Assembly: GCF_002897295.1 (NCBI RefSeq)
Contig: NZ_BEXF01000005.1
Location: forward strand, 1 to 64,000
Reading direction: 5' to 3'
DNA length: 64,000 bases
Source: Brevibacillus reuszeri
GTDB taxonomy: Bacteria > Bacillota > Bacilli > Brevibacillales > Brevibacillaceae
The notes below the pieces were generated by a model. It saw only the letters and a list, made by a program, of their open reading frames with translations, made no database searches and was not told where the DNA came from. The translations under genes were made by a program, and so were the position numbers. This document shows positions 8,286 through 17,278 of this stretch, piece by piece; position 1 is the first letter of the stretch; the number at the start of each line of letters is the position of its first letter.

Positions 8286-9890
8286 ATGGATTTTAAGCGT
8301 AAAGACACAACAAAAGAGCTGATCGAGTCTATAAATGCCTGTAGCTTAATGGATCTGGAGGGCATTCCGGTTTTTTCTAAACTCGCAGATAACATCGCCC
8401 TTTTGAAAAAACTGTTTGCGGATTGCTCGGATTTTGTCATACGGGAATTCAAACAAAAAAACAGTGTGATCGCGATCGCTGTATTTGTTGATGGGTTGAT
8501 CGATACCCATGAGGTAAATCAAGCATTAAAGACTCTAATGGTGCTCGAGGATGGCGATGAGCATGTTCGAGTTATTGAAGAAGTGCTTTTGCCAGTCTCC
8601 CAAATTACGAGAGTCAATGATTATAAACAACTTCTGCAGGCTGTACTCTCTGGTGATACTGCGCTCATCGTTGAGGGAAATCAAGAGGCGCTCACTCTCG
8701 GGATACGCGGAGCGGAAAAACGATCCGTCAATGAGCCAGAGGGTGAAGCCGTAGTTCGTGGACCACGTGAGGGCTTTATTGAGAATATCCGCACGAACAC
8801 CTCCATGCTTCGACGCAAGCTGAAAACGCCACGTTTAAAAATGAAGTCGGCTGTTGTTGGGCGTGAGACGAATACCAATCTGGTTATCGCCTATCTAGAC
8901 GGGATAGCTGATCCTCAAGTCGTCGAGGAAGTATCTAGGCGTATCGACAGGATAGATATTGACGCGGTACTGGAAAGTGGCTATATCGAGGAGCTGATCC
9001 AAGACAGTACGTATTCTCCTTTTCCGCAAGTCATGTATTCGGAGCGCCCCGATACCGTCGCGGGTGCGCTTCTCGAAGGGCGAGTCGCGATTTTTGTGGA
9101 TGGGACACCGATGGTGCTGATTGTACCCACCACCTTTTGGATGCTGATGCAAGCCAATGAAGACTACTTTGAGCGATTTCAAATGGCTACCTTGGTACGA
9201 TGGCTGCGATATTTGTTCGTGATCATTTCATTGGTGACGCCAGCGATTTATGTTGCCATCACGACTTATCATCAACAGATGCTGCCAACAACGCTGTTGC
9301 TGAGTATTGCTGCTGCGAGGGAAGCCATTCCATTTCCGGCGATTGTGGAGGCGTTGATCATGGAGGTAGCGTTTGAAGCGTTGCGCGAAGCAGGGATACG
9401 TCTTCCGAAAACGGTTGGTCAAGCTGTCAGTATTTTGGGGGCGCTCGTAGTTGGACAAGCAGCTGTCCAAGCTGGGATCGTTTCCGCGCCTATGGTCATC
9501 GTCGTATCCATCACAGGGATTGCCTCTTTTACGATTCCTCATTTTAATGCGGCGATTGCCTTGCGCATGCTTCGATTTCCGTTGATGATTATTGCTTCGA
9601 TTCTCGGTATTTACGGGATTTTAGTCATGGCTTTGATCATTTTGGGACATATGGCCAACCTTCGCTCCTTTGGAGTACCTTATCTCTCCCCGTTGGCACC
9701 GATGTCTGTTGGCGACTTGAAAGACACGCTGATTCGAGCTCCGTGGTCCAATAATGAAAAGCGGCCAAGCTTTTTGGGAGTACAAAATGCAAGGCGAATG
9801 GATTCCGGGTTTGCCGATCAGATCCAGAGCAGGGGAGGGGGAAAAGGGGTATCGGGTCGCAGCAGCACGAACGAGGAGGGGAAGACGTGA
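8286..9890 (+). CDS. spore germination protein, GerA family A subunit
   Basis: 534 residues of the GerA/GerKA family. A large hydrophilic N-terminal domain (about 1-280) is followed by a membrane part with about five helices. The conserved PFPAIVEALIMEVAFEALREAG stretch lies near residues 350-371. The A subunit of inner-spore-membrane germinant receptors is thought to form the ion channel oligomer. ATG at 8286 follows GCAGGTG and lies just downstream of a sigma-G promoter. An in-frame TTG at 8175 would precede the transcript start. It is the first gene of a four-gene operon. The germinant cannot be inferred. Confidence 0.93.
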   Translation: MDFKRKDTTKELIESINACSLMDLEGIPVFSKLADNIALLKKLFADCSDFVIREFKQKNSVIAIAVFVDGLIDTHEVNQALKTLMVLEDGDEHVRVIEEVLLPVSQITRVNDYKQLLQAVLSGDTALIVEGNQEALTLGIRGAEKRSVNEPEGEAVVRGPREGFIENIRTNTSMLRRKLKTPRLKMKSAVVGRETNTNLVIAYLDGIADPQVVEEVSRRIDRIDIDAVLESGYIEELIQDSTYSPFPQVMYSERPDTVAGALLEGRVAIFVDGTPMVLIVPTTFWMLMQANEDYFERFQMATLVRWLRYLFVIISLVTPAIYVAITTYHQQMLPTTLLLSIAAAREAIPFPAIVEALIMEVAFEALREAGIRLPKTVGQAVSILGALVVGQAAVQAGIVSAPMVIVVSITGIASFTIPHFNAAIALRMLRFPLMIIASILGIYGILVMALIILGHMANLRSFGVPYLSPLAPMSVGDLKDTLIRAPWSNNEKRPSFLGVQNARRMDSGFADQIQSRGGGKGVSGRSSTNEEGKT

Positions 9891-11044
9891 TGCGTACTCT
9901 CTGGAAGATTGGATTGGCACTTAGTCTGGTAGTCGTTACAGGCTGTTGGGATCGCCGAGAAGTCAATGACATGGCGATTGTCATTGCGATGGCGATGGAT
10001 AAAGAACCAGGCGGGCTGTATCGGTTGTCCGTTCAGGTGCCGCTAGTCAGCAATTTGGGTGGACCTTCGGGCGGTGGGGGAGGAACCAGTGGAGATAAAA
10101 GCTATTATGTTGATTCAGCCGTTGGGAAAACGATCCGCGAAGCAAATAGTACCATTCAGGCGAGAATGTCCAGGCACCTCTACTATGCTCACCATCGGAT
10201 TGTCGTGATAGGGGAACGGCTGGCGAAAGAGGGCTTCAGCGATGCACTTGATATCGTTTCCCGTTTCCCCGAGAATCGCTTGACCGCTTTCATCGTGATG
10301 ACCAAGGGGAAAGGAATGGATTTGCTGGTTGCCCAGCCGCAATTTGAGCGTTTTTCCGGCGAAGCCATTCGTGAATTGGTGAAGTCTGAGGCCATCCCGG
10401 TCACCATCAAGGATATTTCCCAAATGCTAAATACGCCCGGCGTGGATGCGTTTTTACCAATTTTTGAAGATGTCAATTCACATCCAAAGGGAAAGTCCAA
10501 GGAAATTCAGGCGGTCGGAATAGGGACATTTCGGGGTGACAGGCTAATTGCTACCTATACAAACTATGAGATAGCTGGACTTCGATGGTTTCACCGAACG
10601 ACACCTCTCAATCTAAACGTGAACTTGGGACAAAAGGAAATGCTAAGTATTGCCTTTCAAAATGCGAAGGCCAATATTCAGCCTAGCATCAAGGGTGGGC
10701 ATGTTCATTTCAATATCGAGCTGCACGGCTCTGCTTACGTTACGGAAAATCATAGCTCATTGGATCTGAGTCAGCAAAAGAACTCCAAGCTTGTTGAAGC
10801 CAAGCTGACTCAAAAGGTTACGGATGATGTAAAAAAAGTGATGGAGCAAACAAAGCAAACCCGCTCAGATATGATTGGGCTAGGAATTGTACTGGCGCGC
10901 AACTTTCCGAAGGAGTGGAAGGACAAGTATCGCAACACGTGGGACAAGGAAATACCCAGAATTACGTATGAAATAAAAAGCAAGGTGCAAGTCGTCGACA
11001 TCGGCCAGACAACGAAAAACATTATGAAGGAAGAGCGTTTATGA
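9890..11044 (+). CDS. spore germination lipoprotein, Ger(x)C family
   Basis: 384 residues. The type II signal peptide ends in the lipobox VTGC (Cys about residue 20), so after Lgt and LspA processing it is anchored to the outer face of the inner spore membrane. The body fits the GerAC/GerKC fold (three mixed alpha/beta domains). A Gly-rich insertion (about residues 46-58) carries a run of glycines. It overlaps the A-subunit stop codon; GTG at 9887 and ATG at 9890 share one GGAGGGG site and the ATG is preferred. Its last codon overlaps the next gene by 4 nt. Confidence 0.93.
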   Translation: MRTLWKIGLALSLVVVTGCWDRREVNDMAIVIAMAMDKEPGGLYRLSVQVPLVSNLGGPSGGGGGTSGDKSYYVDSAVGKTIREANSTIQARMSRHLYYAHHRIVVIGERLAKEGFSDALDIVSRFPENRLTAFIVMTKGKGMDLLVAQPQFERFSGEAIRELVKSEAIPVTIKDISQMLNTPGVDAFLPIFEDVNSHPKGKSKEIQAVGIGTFRGDRLIATYTNYEIAGLRWFHRTTPLNLNVNLGQKEMLSIAFQNAKANIQPSIKGGHVHFNIELHGSAYVTENHSSLDLSQQKNSKLVEAKLTQKVTDDVKKVMEQTKQTRSDMIGLGIVLARNFPKEWKDKYRNTWDKEIPRITYEIKSKVQVVDIGQTTKNIMKEERL

Positions 11045-11274
11045 ATCGGATTTTTATGCTGTTTTTTTGTTTATTGCTCGTCATATCCATCATCACCTTT
11101 TTGGTTAATCGAAAAAATATGCCTCCAAGGCAGCAGGCGATCATATTCACTCTATACGGATTAACGATCGGGCTTATGGTGTGTCTACAGCTTCAGTACA
11201 ATCAAATTTTACCGTTCGATCATCTATCAACGTACATATCCCCTTTAAAAAACTGGATTGAACGGTGGATGTAG
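11041..11274 (+). CDS. two-helix germinant receptor D subunit
   Basis: 77 residues with two hydrophobic segments (about 4-22 and 34-51) and short polar ends. It overlaps the C-subunit stop by ATGA and precedes the B-subunit gene by 13 nt. Small two-transmembrane D proteins (about 60-80 residues) accompany many Bacillales Ger operons and modulate receptor activity. Size, topology and position fit that class, though sequence conservation in it is low and the call rests mostly on context. Confidence 0.75.
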   Translation: MNRIFMLFFCLLLVISIITFLVNRKNMPPRQQAIIFTLYGLTIGLMVCLQLQYNQILPFDHLSTYISPLKNWIERWM

Positions 11275-11287
11275 AGGAGGGAAGGGA

Positions 11288-12646
11288 ATGATTCATAAGC
11301 AGGTCATCAACCATCGTCAGACTGCCTGGTTGGTAGGAAGTGTTCTGATGACGGCCATGATGATTTCTTCCTTGCACAAAATCGTAGCGATAAGCAAGAT
11401 GGATGCGTGGTTCTCGCAAATTTTGCCTGTTGGCTATGCGATCGTAGTTGCTTTTGTACTGGCTGAATTGTCTAGAGCCTATCCGGGTAAGAATTTGTTT
11501 GAAATATTGTTCATCGTGTGTGGCAAGTGGATTGGTGGATTTATCAACCTCATTCTGCTGGGGTATATATGGATCATTCTCACTTTAGATATCAAGGGGG
11601 CATCTGAGTTTTTTCGACAGACACTATTACCCCGAACTCCGGTTGAAATCATTCTGATTGTGTTTGTCCTCTTGATGATGTACTACGGCAGGACGAGCCT
11701 GGAGGTAGCTGCACGGGTAAATGAAATATATTTTCCCGCTTACTTTGTCTTGTCGATGATGCTTTATTTTTTGTTAGGAAATGAATACAACGTGGAACGG
11801 CTTGAGCCTATTTTAAGTACCGATCTGGAGAAAATATTTGCTAGCAATCTTTTGCCGATCGGTATCTATGGAGATATTTTGTTGTTTGGAGCCTTCTTGC
11901 ATGCCTCCACACACCCACGATTATTTTTTGCCGCCATGAAGCACGGAATCATAATCGTAGGTTTTACCGTTTCCATGCTGCTGTTGATTCTGCTTGGTGT
12001 TATGGGCTTTACGATTGCGAGCAGGCTTAATTTCCCAATCTTTATTTTGGTGCAACAGATACATGTTACAGATTTTTTAGATCGAATCGAGATCATACTG
12101 TTCAGTTTATGGTTCCCTGCTTTTACGATTAAGGTAATCGTAGCGTACCTTGCATTTCTTGTATGTCTGGGCTCCTTTGGCGGTCAGCAGCATTATAATG
12201 CGTTCAATTTGCCGAGTGGGTGGTTTTTGGTTGTCACCTCAATGCTTGCATTCCCGCGTGTCTATGACTTTGACACGTTTCTCAGCTACACGCTGCCAGT
12301 CATAGTCTTAGTCATACAGATTCCCCTACTCTTGTTTTTGTATATTCACGCAAGGATGAACCGCACGATGGATACCCAAGTAAGTATTCCAAAAGGGACG
12401 AAGCTGTATCGGTTTTATCGATTCATGGTCTGGATGGGGGGAATTGCTTTGGGTGGCTGCCTTGTAACGCTCGTAGCTGGAGATTTATTTGTGGATAAGT
12501 CAGTGTTTGCCGGGTTTTTTACTGCCGGCCTGTATCTCGTGTTCTTTTTTATAGCGCTCATTGCAAGCTACGGGGAAATGCAGGCTTTGAACCACGGGAA
12601 GCAAAAGCTGGGGCAAGGCAAGCGAGCAGGAACGTTTCGTCAGTAA
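11288..12646 (+). CDS. spore germination permease, GerA family B subunit
   Basis: A 452-residue protein with about 10-12 hydrophobic segments, a member of the APC-fold endospore germination permease family that binds the germinant. The N-terminal stretch HRQTAWLVGSVLMTAMM is typical. ATG at 11288 sits behind GAGGAGGGAAGGG. An extension to 11258 would overlap the D gene without a better site. It is the last gene of the A-C-D-B operon. The C-terminal tail after about residue 440 is short and basic. No terminator is obvious before the opposing small gene. Confidence 0.92.
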   Translation: MIHKQVINHRQTAWLVGSVLMTAMMISSLHKIVAISKMDAWFSQILPVGYAIVVAFVLAELSRAYPGKNLFEILFIVCGKWIGGFINLILLGYIWIILTLDIKGASEFFRQTLLPRTPVEIILIVFVLLMMYYGRTSLEVAARVNEIYFPAYFVLSMMLYFLLGNEYNVERLEPILSTDLEKIFASNLLPIGIYGDILLFGAFLHASTHPRLFFAAMKHGIIIVGFTVSMLLLILLGVMGFTIASRLNFPIFILVQQIHVTDFLDRIEIILFSLWFPAFTIKVIVAYLAFLVCLGSFGGQQHYNAFNLPSGWFLVVTSMLAFPRVYDFDTFLSYTLPVIVLVIQIPLLLFLYIHARMNRTMDTQVSIPKGTKLYRFYRFMVWMGGIALGGCLVTLVAGDLFVDKSVFAGFFTAGLYLVFFFIALIASYGEMQALNHGKQKLGQGKRAGTFRQ

Positions 12647-12663
12647 AAGGATCGGAGCGCAGC

Positions 12664-12936
12664 TTACTTTTTCTGTTTGTCCAAAAGCGTATTTAGTTGA
12701 GCAAGCTCCTGCTGCATTTGAATCAATTGAATTTGAATCTGCTGTTTCTGCAGAAGCTTGTTTTGCATTGAAAGCTGCTTGCTCAGGTCATCAGAGCCGT
12801 TTTTTGCAGAGGAGGATGAATTGCCAGCATCAGGTTCAACTTGTCCTGTAGAGCCAATGGCTGCCAAAAATGCACCGAGAACGGCAATCCATCCACCTAC
12901 TGCTACCAATTCGTTTGCAAGATCTTTATCTATCAT
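12664..12936 (-). CDS. small membrane protein with coiled-coil tail (downstream member of a pair)
   Basis: 90 residues, family not recognised. A transmembrane helix (about residues 9-29, VAVGGWIAVLGAFLAAIGSTG) is followed by a Ser/Asn-rich linker and a Gln-rich amphipathic coiled coil (about 50-90). ATG at 12936 is preceded by AGGGTGA. It lies 29 nt downstream of a second protein of the same architecture on the same strand. Convergent to the germination operon. A structural or spore-surface role is possible but nothing in the sequence proves it. Confidence 0.65.
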   Translation of the reverse strand: MIDKDLANELVAVGGWIAVLGAFLAAIGSTGQVEPDAGNSSSSAKNGSDDLSKQLSMQNKLLQKQQIQIQLIQMQQELAQLNTLLDKQKK

Positions 12937-12965
12937 AGAAATCACCCTAATATGGCATCGTGAAA

Positions 12966-13253
12966 TCACTTTTTATCGTTTTTCTGTAAATCCTTTTGCA
13001 TATCTTGAATGCCAGAACGAAGCTGCTCCAGCTGTGACAAAATATCTTTGTACTGCTGCTCATCTGTAGCGGACTGATCACCGTTTTGCAGTGTCTTTGA
13101 CTGATTGATTTCGATATTCATGCAGGGCTTCGGTTCACAGCTCGGCTTGTTACTCAGTTTGGTCGTCTTTTCGATCGCCAAAATCACGAATCCAATGGCA
13201 ATAATCCACAATGCAATGGCTACAACATCACTATCGCAATCAATAATCGTCAA
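12966..13253 (-). CDS. small membrane protein with coiled-coil tail (upstream member of a pair)
   Basis: 95 residues, family not recognised. A short acidic N-terminus (TIIDCDSD) leads to one transmembrane helix (about 9-28), a Cys/Pro segment (CEPKPC, about 40-45) and a Gln/Lys-rich coiled coil to the end. The TTG start at 13253 is chosen because GGAGGT stands 7 nt before it. It shares its topology with the next gene, so the two may interact or have arisen by duplication and strong divergence. Confidence 0.65.
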   Translation of the reverse strand: MTIIDCDSDVVAIALWIIAIGFVILAIEKTTKLSNKPSCEPKPCMNIEINQSKTLQNGDQSATDEQQYKDILSQLEQLRSGIQDMQKDLQKNDKK

Positions 13254-13568
13254 TTTGATAACCTCCACAGCAGCCAAACATGAATCGCTTTAGTGAAATC
13301 CAGCTCTACCCAAAAATATGCGATGACCTAGGCAGATGTGAATGCTTCGGTGGGACGATCAGGTAAATCAACACTTGACGGTTTCTGAATGAGACAGGTA
13401 GTGTTTATTTTTATTCCTTTTTCATGAAGGAATTACCTTGTACTCCTGTTTTGCTAATGATAAATTTACATTTAGTATCAGTTATCCCTAATGTGACCAT
13501 TCAAATGATTCTACTTATTCACTCATCAAGATAGGCGAAAAGATGATGATGTAAAGAAAGGTGATTCT
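13254..13568. other. 315-bp gene-free divergent region
   Basis: Lies between the leftward small-protein pair and the rightward tetR-type gene and should hold both promoters. I found no convincing promoter hexamers, no copy of the GAAC/GTTC operator seen further right, and no RNA motif. Confidence 0.5.
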
Positions 13569-14234
13569 GTGAGCAGAAAAGAAATTAAAACGACTCGGAT
13601 GTGGCATTATTTCGTAGATGCTACGTTTTCTATTATTGAACAGGATGGCTTGGAGAATGTGACAGCAAGAAAAATTGCAGATAAGGCTGGCTTTACCGTT
13701 TCCACTATCTATAACTACTATGGAGAGCTATCCCATCTCATTTTCTTTGCGGCAATGAGGTATCTGCAAGAGTATACGGATGAAATTCCTTTATATATGA
13801 ATAAAGGACGCAATTATCTGGAAAAGTACCTTCTCACATGGGAGTGTTTTTGTAAGCATTCTTTTATGAAACCAAAAATCTACCATGCTATTTTTGTCGC
13901 TAACCTGGGAGAGCAACCAGATGTACTGTTAAAGCATTACTATTCTCAGTATCCGAAAGATCTGATCGGGATTCCAGAAGACGTCAAGCACTTATTGTTT
14001 GAACAAGATTTATCCAAGAGAAATAAACCTTTTCTTGAGCTGGCGCTGCAGGAGGGGTCTATCAGTCAAGGGAATATTGAAGAAGTAACGGAGTTAACTG
14101 TTCTCGCTTGGATAGCAATGATCACCCTTTTGCTGAATAATCGACGCAGCTATTCACCAGAAGAGGCTGCTGAAATTACGATGAGCCATATTCGAACACT
14201 CACAACACGTCTTCTTAAGATCCCAAATGAGTAG
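13569..14234 (+). CDS. TetR/AcrR family transcriptional regulator
   Basis: 221 residues. The N-terminal helix-turn-helix (about residues 22-56, with ENVTARKIADKAGFTVSTIYNYYG) is followed by a helical ligand domain. The GTG start at 13569 has AAAGGTG 5 nt upstream. It heads an accessory block, and three downstream promoters carry the same palindrome starting 8-11 nt past the -10 box, as expected for repression by a dimeric TetR protein. No such site precedes this gene, so it is probably not autoregulated through that motif. The effector may be the transported substrate or a breakdown product. Confidence 0.88.
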   Translation: MSRKEIKTTRMWHYFVDATFSIIEQDGLENVTARKIADKAGFTVSTIYNYYGELSHLIFFAAMRYLQEYTDEIPLYMNKGRNYLEKYLLTWECFCKHSFMKPKIYHAIFVANLGEQPDVLLKHYYSQYPKDLIGIPEDVKHLLFEQDLSKRNKPFLELALQEGSISQGNIEEVTELTVLAWIAMITLLLNNRRSYSPEEAAEITMSHIRTLTTRLLKIPNE

Positions 14235-14252
14235 GAAAATACTACATAGATA

Positions 14253-14309
14253 GAAGCATCTTCTTAGCAGGGAAGGGGACATTCCCTTTTCTAAAGAGGA
14301 TGCTTTTTA
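14253..14309 (+). terminator. terminator after the tetR-type gene
   Basis: AAGCATC pairs with GATGCTT, the inner arms TTCTTAG/CTAAAGAG and GGGAA/TTCCC extend the stem, and five T follow. Confidence 0.8.
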
Positions 14310-14345
14310 TTATGGTGCAATAAGAGTCAGAAAAGACAAAAAATA

Positions 14346-14374
14346 TTGACGGGGCATAGGGAGGTAATTATAAT
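14346..14374 (+). promoter_or_regulatory. sigma-A promoter of the BCCT transporter gene
   Basis: TTGACG at 14346-14351, a 17-nt spacer and a perfect TATAAT at 14369-14374. An operator palindrome begins 11 nt later. Confidence 0.85.
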
Positions 14375-14384
14375 AACTTTACAA

Positions 14385-14411
14385 GAACACGTTCATAAAA
14401 TGAATTTGTTT
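14385..14411. promoter_or_regulatory. operator palindrome, site 1
   Basis: A 27-bp site: inner half-sites GTTCAT and ATGAAT around AAA, flanked at 2 nt by outer GAAC and GTTT. It covers the expected transcript start of the BCCT gene and matches sites 2-4. Probable target of the neighbouring TetR protein. Confidence 0.75.
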
Positions 14412-14477
14412 CTTTTTGGGGGGTGAATAATCGAGAGTCGCGAAATTTAGCTATTGACTTGTGAAGGGGGCAGGGCA

Positions 14478-16034
14478 TTGGAAAGATCAGGCTTTAACAA
14501 TAGTGTAGTTCTTATTTCTTTCCTTATTATCTCCATCTTTATCGTTTGGGGAATCGTTTTCAACGAACAATTAGCCTCGATCACAAGTTCCATCTTGAAG
14601 ACGACATTAGTTGGATTCGACTGGTTTTATGTAAGTGCTGTATTTTTGTTTCTCCTGTTGGTCATGATCTTGCCATTTACGAAGTTTGGCAAAGTACGTT
14701 TAGGGCGTGAGGATCAAAGGCCTGAATTTAAAACTGGCTCATGGATTGCGATGCTTTTTAGTGCGGGTATGGGAATAGGGATCATGTTTTATGGCGTAGC
14801 TGAACCTGTTATCCATTACACCTCACCGCCTGTAGGTGAACCTTATACGGAGAACGCAGCAAAAATTGCCATGAAGTATAGCTTTTTTCATTGGGGAGTT
14901 CATGCATGGGCAATCTACGCCGTCATCGGTTTGGCACTCGCTTACTTTCAGTACAATAAACAGTTACCTGCGTTAATGAGCTCCTCCTTTTATCCAGTAT
15001 TAAAGGAAAAAATTCATGGACCGATTGGGAAAGCAATTGATGTATTTGCTGTAACAGCTACTGTGTTTGGAGTTGCTACTTCTTTTGGATTGGGTGCGCT
15101 TCAAATTACTAGTGGCATGGAGTCTATATTCTCCGTTCCGAAATCAACGACTGTTTCAGTCATAGTCATTACGGTTACTACTGTTTTGTTTATGATCTCA
15201 ACAAGCACAGGTTTAAAACGAGGCATACAGTTTTTATCCAATTCGACAGTGCTACTGTCTCTGTTGCTAATGATCATCGTTCTCCTGGCAGGTCCAACTG
15301 TAACTATCTTGCGAGTCATCTTCTCCACAACAGGTAGTTATATAAATGATTTTTGGACCATGAGTTTACGTTTGGAACCTTTTCACGAAGATACATGGAT
15401 TTCGAGCTGGACGGTATTTTATTGGGCAGTTTGGATCTCTTGGGGACCGGCAGTTGGCATGTTTATCGCAAGGATTTCCAGAGGACGTACAATACGAGAA
15501 TTTATATTTGGTGTATTGGTAGTACCTAGTTTAGGATGCTTCGCTTGGTTTTCTGTATTTGGAGGGACTGCTCTTAATCTGATTCATCAGGCTGGCAAAA
15601 ACGAACTGGCATTAGCCATTACAAAAGATGTCAGTCTAGCGTTATTTGAACTATTTAAGTATATGCCATTCAGTACGGTGCTGAGTGTTTTAGGTTTTAT
15701 CGTGATCTCTTTTTATTATATTACGCTTGCAGATACTTCTACGTATGTGCTGGGGATGATCAGTGAAAGAGGTGTCGAGAACCCCTCCGTATTAATGAAA
15801 ATAACGTGGGGTGTCATTCAAGCGTTAGTCGCCATTGCGCTTTTAATTTCAGGAGGCTTGGAGACGATTCAAACTATTGCTGTTGTTGCGGCCCTGCCGT
15901 TTACCGCTATTATCATTTTGATGTGTGTATCTTTTTTGAAAGGGCTTAGCGAAAATCAAAAAAGGGAAGAGCAGTATGTTACAGAGCATACACCTACGGA
16001 GATTGTGAAAAACAAAGGGACAATAAAGATGTAA
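14478..16034 (+). CDS. BCCT family transporter (betaine/carnitine/choline type)
   Basis: 518 residues with 12 predicted membrane helices. The family sequences GMGIGIMFYGVAEP (about residues 93-106) and the aromatic-rich WTVFYWAVWISWGPAVGMFIAR (about 310-331), which forms the quaternary-amine binding box, are clear. BCCT carriers import trimethylammonium compounds such as glycine betaine, choline or carnitine by sodium or proton coupling or exchange. The TTG start at 14478 is preferred because AAGGGGG stands 7 nt upstream. It is under operator site 1. Next to degradative enzymes, a nutritional rather than osmotic role is likely. Confidence 0.92.
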   Translation: MERSGFNNSVVLISFLIISIFIVWGIVFNEQLASITSSILKTTLVGFDWFYVSAVFLFLLLVMILPFTKFGKVRLGREDQRPEFKTGSWIAMLFSAGMGIGIMFYGVAEPVIHYTSPPVGEPYTENAAKIAMKYSFFHWGVHAWAIYAVIGLALAYFQYNKQLPALMSSSFYPVLKEKIHGPIGKAIDVFAVTATVFGVATSFGLGALQITSGMESIFSVPKSTTVSVIVITVTTVLFMISTSTGLKRGIQFLSNSTVLLSLLLMIIVLLAGPTVTILRVIFSTTGSYINDFWTMSLRLEPFHEDTWISSWTVFYWAVWISWGPAVGMFIARISRGRTIREFIFGVLVVPSLGCFAWFSVFGGTALNLIHQAGKNELALAITKDVSLALFELFKYMPFSTVLSVLGFIVISFYYITLADTSTYVLGMISERGVENPSVLMKITWGVIQALVAIALLISGGLETIQTIAVVAALPFTAIIILMCVSFLKGLSENQKREEQYVTEHTPTEIVKNKGTIKM

Positions 16035-16040
16035 TCTTAG

Positions 16041-16069
16041 TTGACAAAACTAAGGAAATTCGTTATTTT
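16041..16069 (+). promoter_or_regulatory. sigma-A promoter of the amidohydrolase-Rieske pair
   Basis: TTGACA at 16041-16046, a 17-nt spacer and TATTTT at 16064-16069. Operator site 2 begins 8 nt later. Confidence 0.8.
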
Positions 16070-16076
16070 TCAATTA

Positions 16077-16103
16077 GAACATGTTCATAAAATGAACAAG
16101 TTC
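16077..16103. promoter_or_regulatory. operator palindrome, site 2 (best copy)
   Basis: A 27-bp nearly perfect dyad: GTTCAT and ATGAAC around AAA, with outer GAAC and GTTC at 2-nt distance. It overlaps the expected transcript start. This copy defines the consensus for the set. Confidence 0.82.
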
Positions 16104-16126
16104 ACAATCAAACAGAGGTGATAAGC

Positions 16127-17260
16127 ATGAGTGCAGATCAGACTCGGACAAAAATGAAAAGTATCGGTGCCAATGGATTAATTGACTGTGACATTCATCC
16201 GTTTTTAAGTGATTTTAATGAATTAGTTCCTTATTTGGATGAAGGTGTGCAGCGGTATATGAATATTGGCCGCTTTAGCAAGGGGGCAATGTCTAAGCAA
16301 AATGGCGGTTCATTTGTTTTCCCGACATCACCTTATGGGAACCCATTACCAGTAGCATTGCGAGCAGACGCATTTCCTCCAAATGGAGATCTGCCGGGGA
16401 CGGACCCTCGTTTTCTGGCGACAGATTTACTTGATCGCTTTGATACGACCTACGGCATCTTAAATGTAGGACATGGGACAATGGCTGCTTATCACAATTT
16501 GGAGATTGCAGGTAAATACACATCTGCTGTGAATGATTGGCTCTATGATAAATGGATGAAAAGTGATCCCAGATACAAAATGACAATGGAAATTACGCCA
16601 TTAGATCCTGAGCAGTCTGTGAAGGAGATCGAAAGAATTGGCAAACGCCCTGAGATAGTTGGGATTAACATGCATTGTACCAATATCCCATTGGGCAAGA
16701 AGCATTATTGGCCCATTTATGAAGTAGCAGAAGCGTATGGTTTGCCTATCGTTTTACATCCTGATACGGAAGGAAATGGCGAATACGCTCCGCCGCTTGG
16801 GGTTGGTCCTGCTTCTACTTATATGGAGTGGCATACTTCACTTGGGCTCGTGGGTCAGCGTAACACGATAAGCCTCGTATGCGAGGGAGTTTTCGAAAGA
16901 TTCCCGAAACTGAAAGTGATATTCATTGAGTACGGTGTTTCATGGATTGGACCGGTTATGTGGCGGTTGGATAAGAACTGGAAGTCGCTTCGCCAAGAAA
17001 TACCATGGGTTAAAAATTTGCCGAGTGAATATATACGAAACAATATCAGATTAGGCACGCAGCCAATAGAAGAACCGTTCCGGCCGAAAGACTTAGTGGA
17101 AATCATTCAAATGTGCGGGGCAGAAGACATGCTCGTGTATTGCAGTGATTATCCGCATTGGGATGGGGATGATCCGACACGCGCCTTTCTCCATTTTCCA
17201 AAAGAAATGCGCGATAAAGTCTTTTTCAACAATGCTCGTGCATCCTACAGGTTTCTTTAA
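16127..17260 (+). CDS. amidohydrolase family 2 metal-dependent hydrolase/decarboxylase
   Basis: 377 residues of the ACMSD-like amidohydrolase_2 family (TIM barrel). Likely metal ligands are DCDIHP (about residues 20-25), the His in IVLHPDTEG (about 210-218) and the Asp in YCSDYPHWDGDD (about 345-356). The N-terminal motif is DxHP rather than the commoner HxH. Family enzymes hydrolyse or decarboxylate cyclic and aromatic acids; the substrate is unknown. ATG at 16127 follows GAGGTG; an in-frame GTG at 16118 overlaps that site. It is followed after 18 nt by a Rieske protein, so the two probably act in one pathway. Confidence 0.85.
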   Translation: MSADQTRTKMKSIGANGLIDCDIHPFLSDFNELVPYLDEGVQRYMNIGRFSKGAMSKQNGGSFVFPTSPYGNPLPVALRADAFPPNGDLPGTDPRFLATDLLDRFDTTYGILNVGHGTMAAYHNLEIAGKYTSAVNDWLYDKWMKSDPRYKMTMEITPLDPEQSVKEIERIGKRPEIVGINMHCTNIPLGKKHYWPIYEVAEAYGLPIVLHPDTEGNGEYAPPLGVGPASTYMEWHTSLGLVGQRNTISLVCEGVFERFPKLKVIFIEYGVSWIGPVMWRLDKNWKSLRQEIPWVKNLPSEYIRNNIRLGTQPIEEPFRPKDLVEIIQMCGAEDMLVYCSDYPHWDGDDPTRAFLHFPKEMRDKVFFNNARASYRFL

Positions 17261-17278
17261 TTAAGGAGGTGAATTGCC

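Noticed and set aside
13400-13568. Operator copy upstream of the tetR-type gene itself
   Set aside because: I scanned for GAAC, two nt, GTTC and for GTTCAT/ATGAAC and found none, so autoregulation through that palindrome is not claimed.
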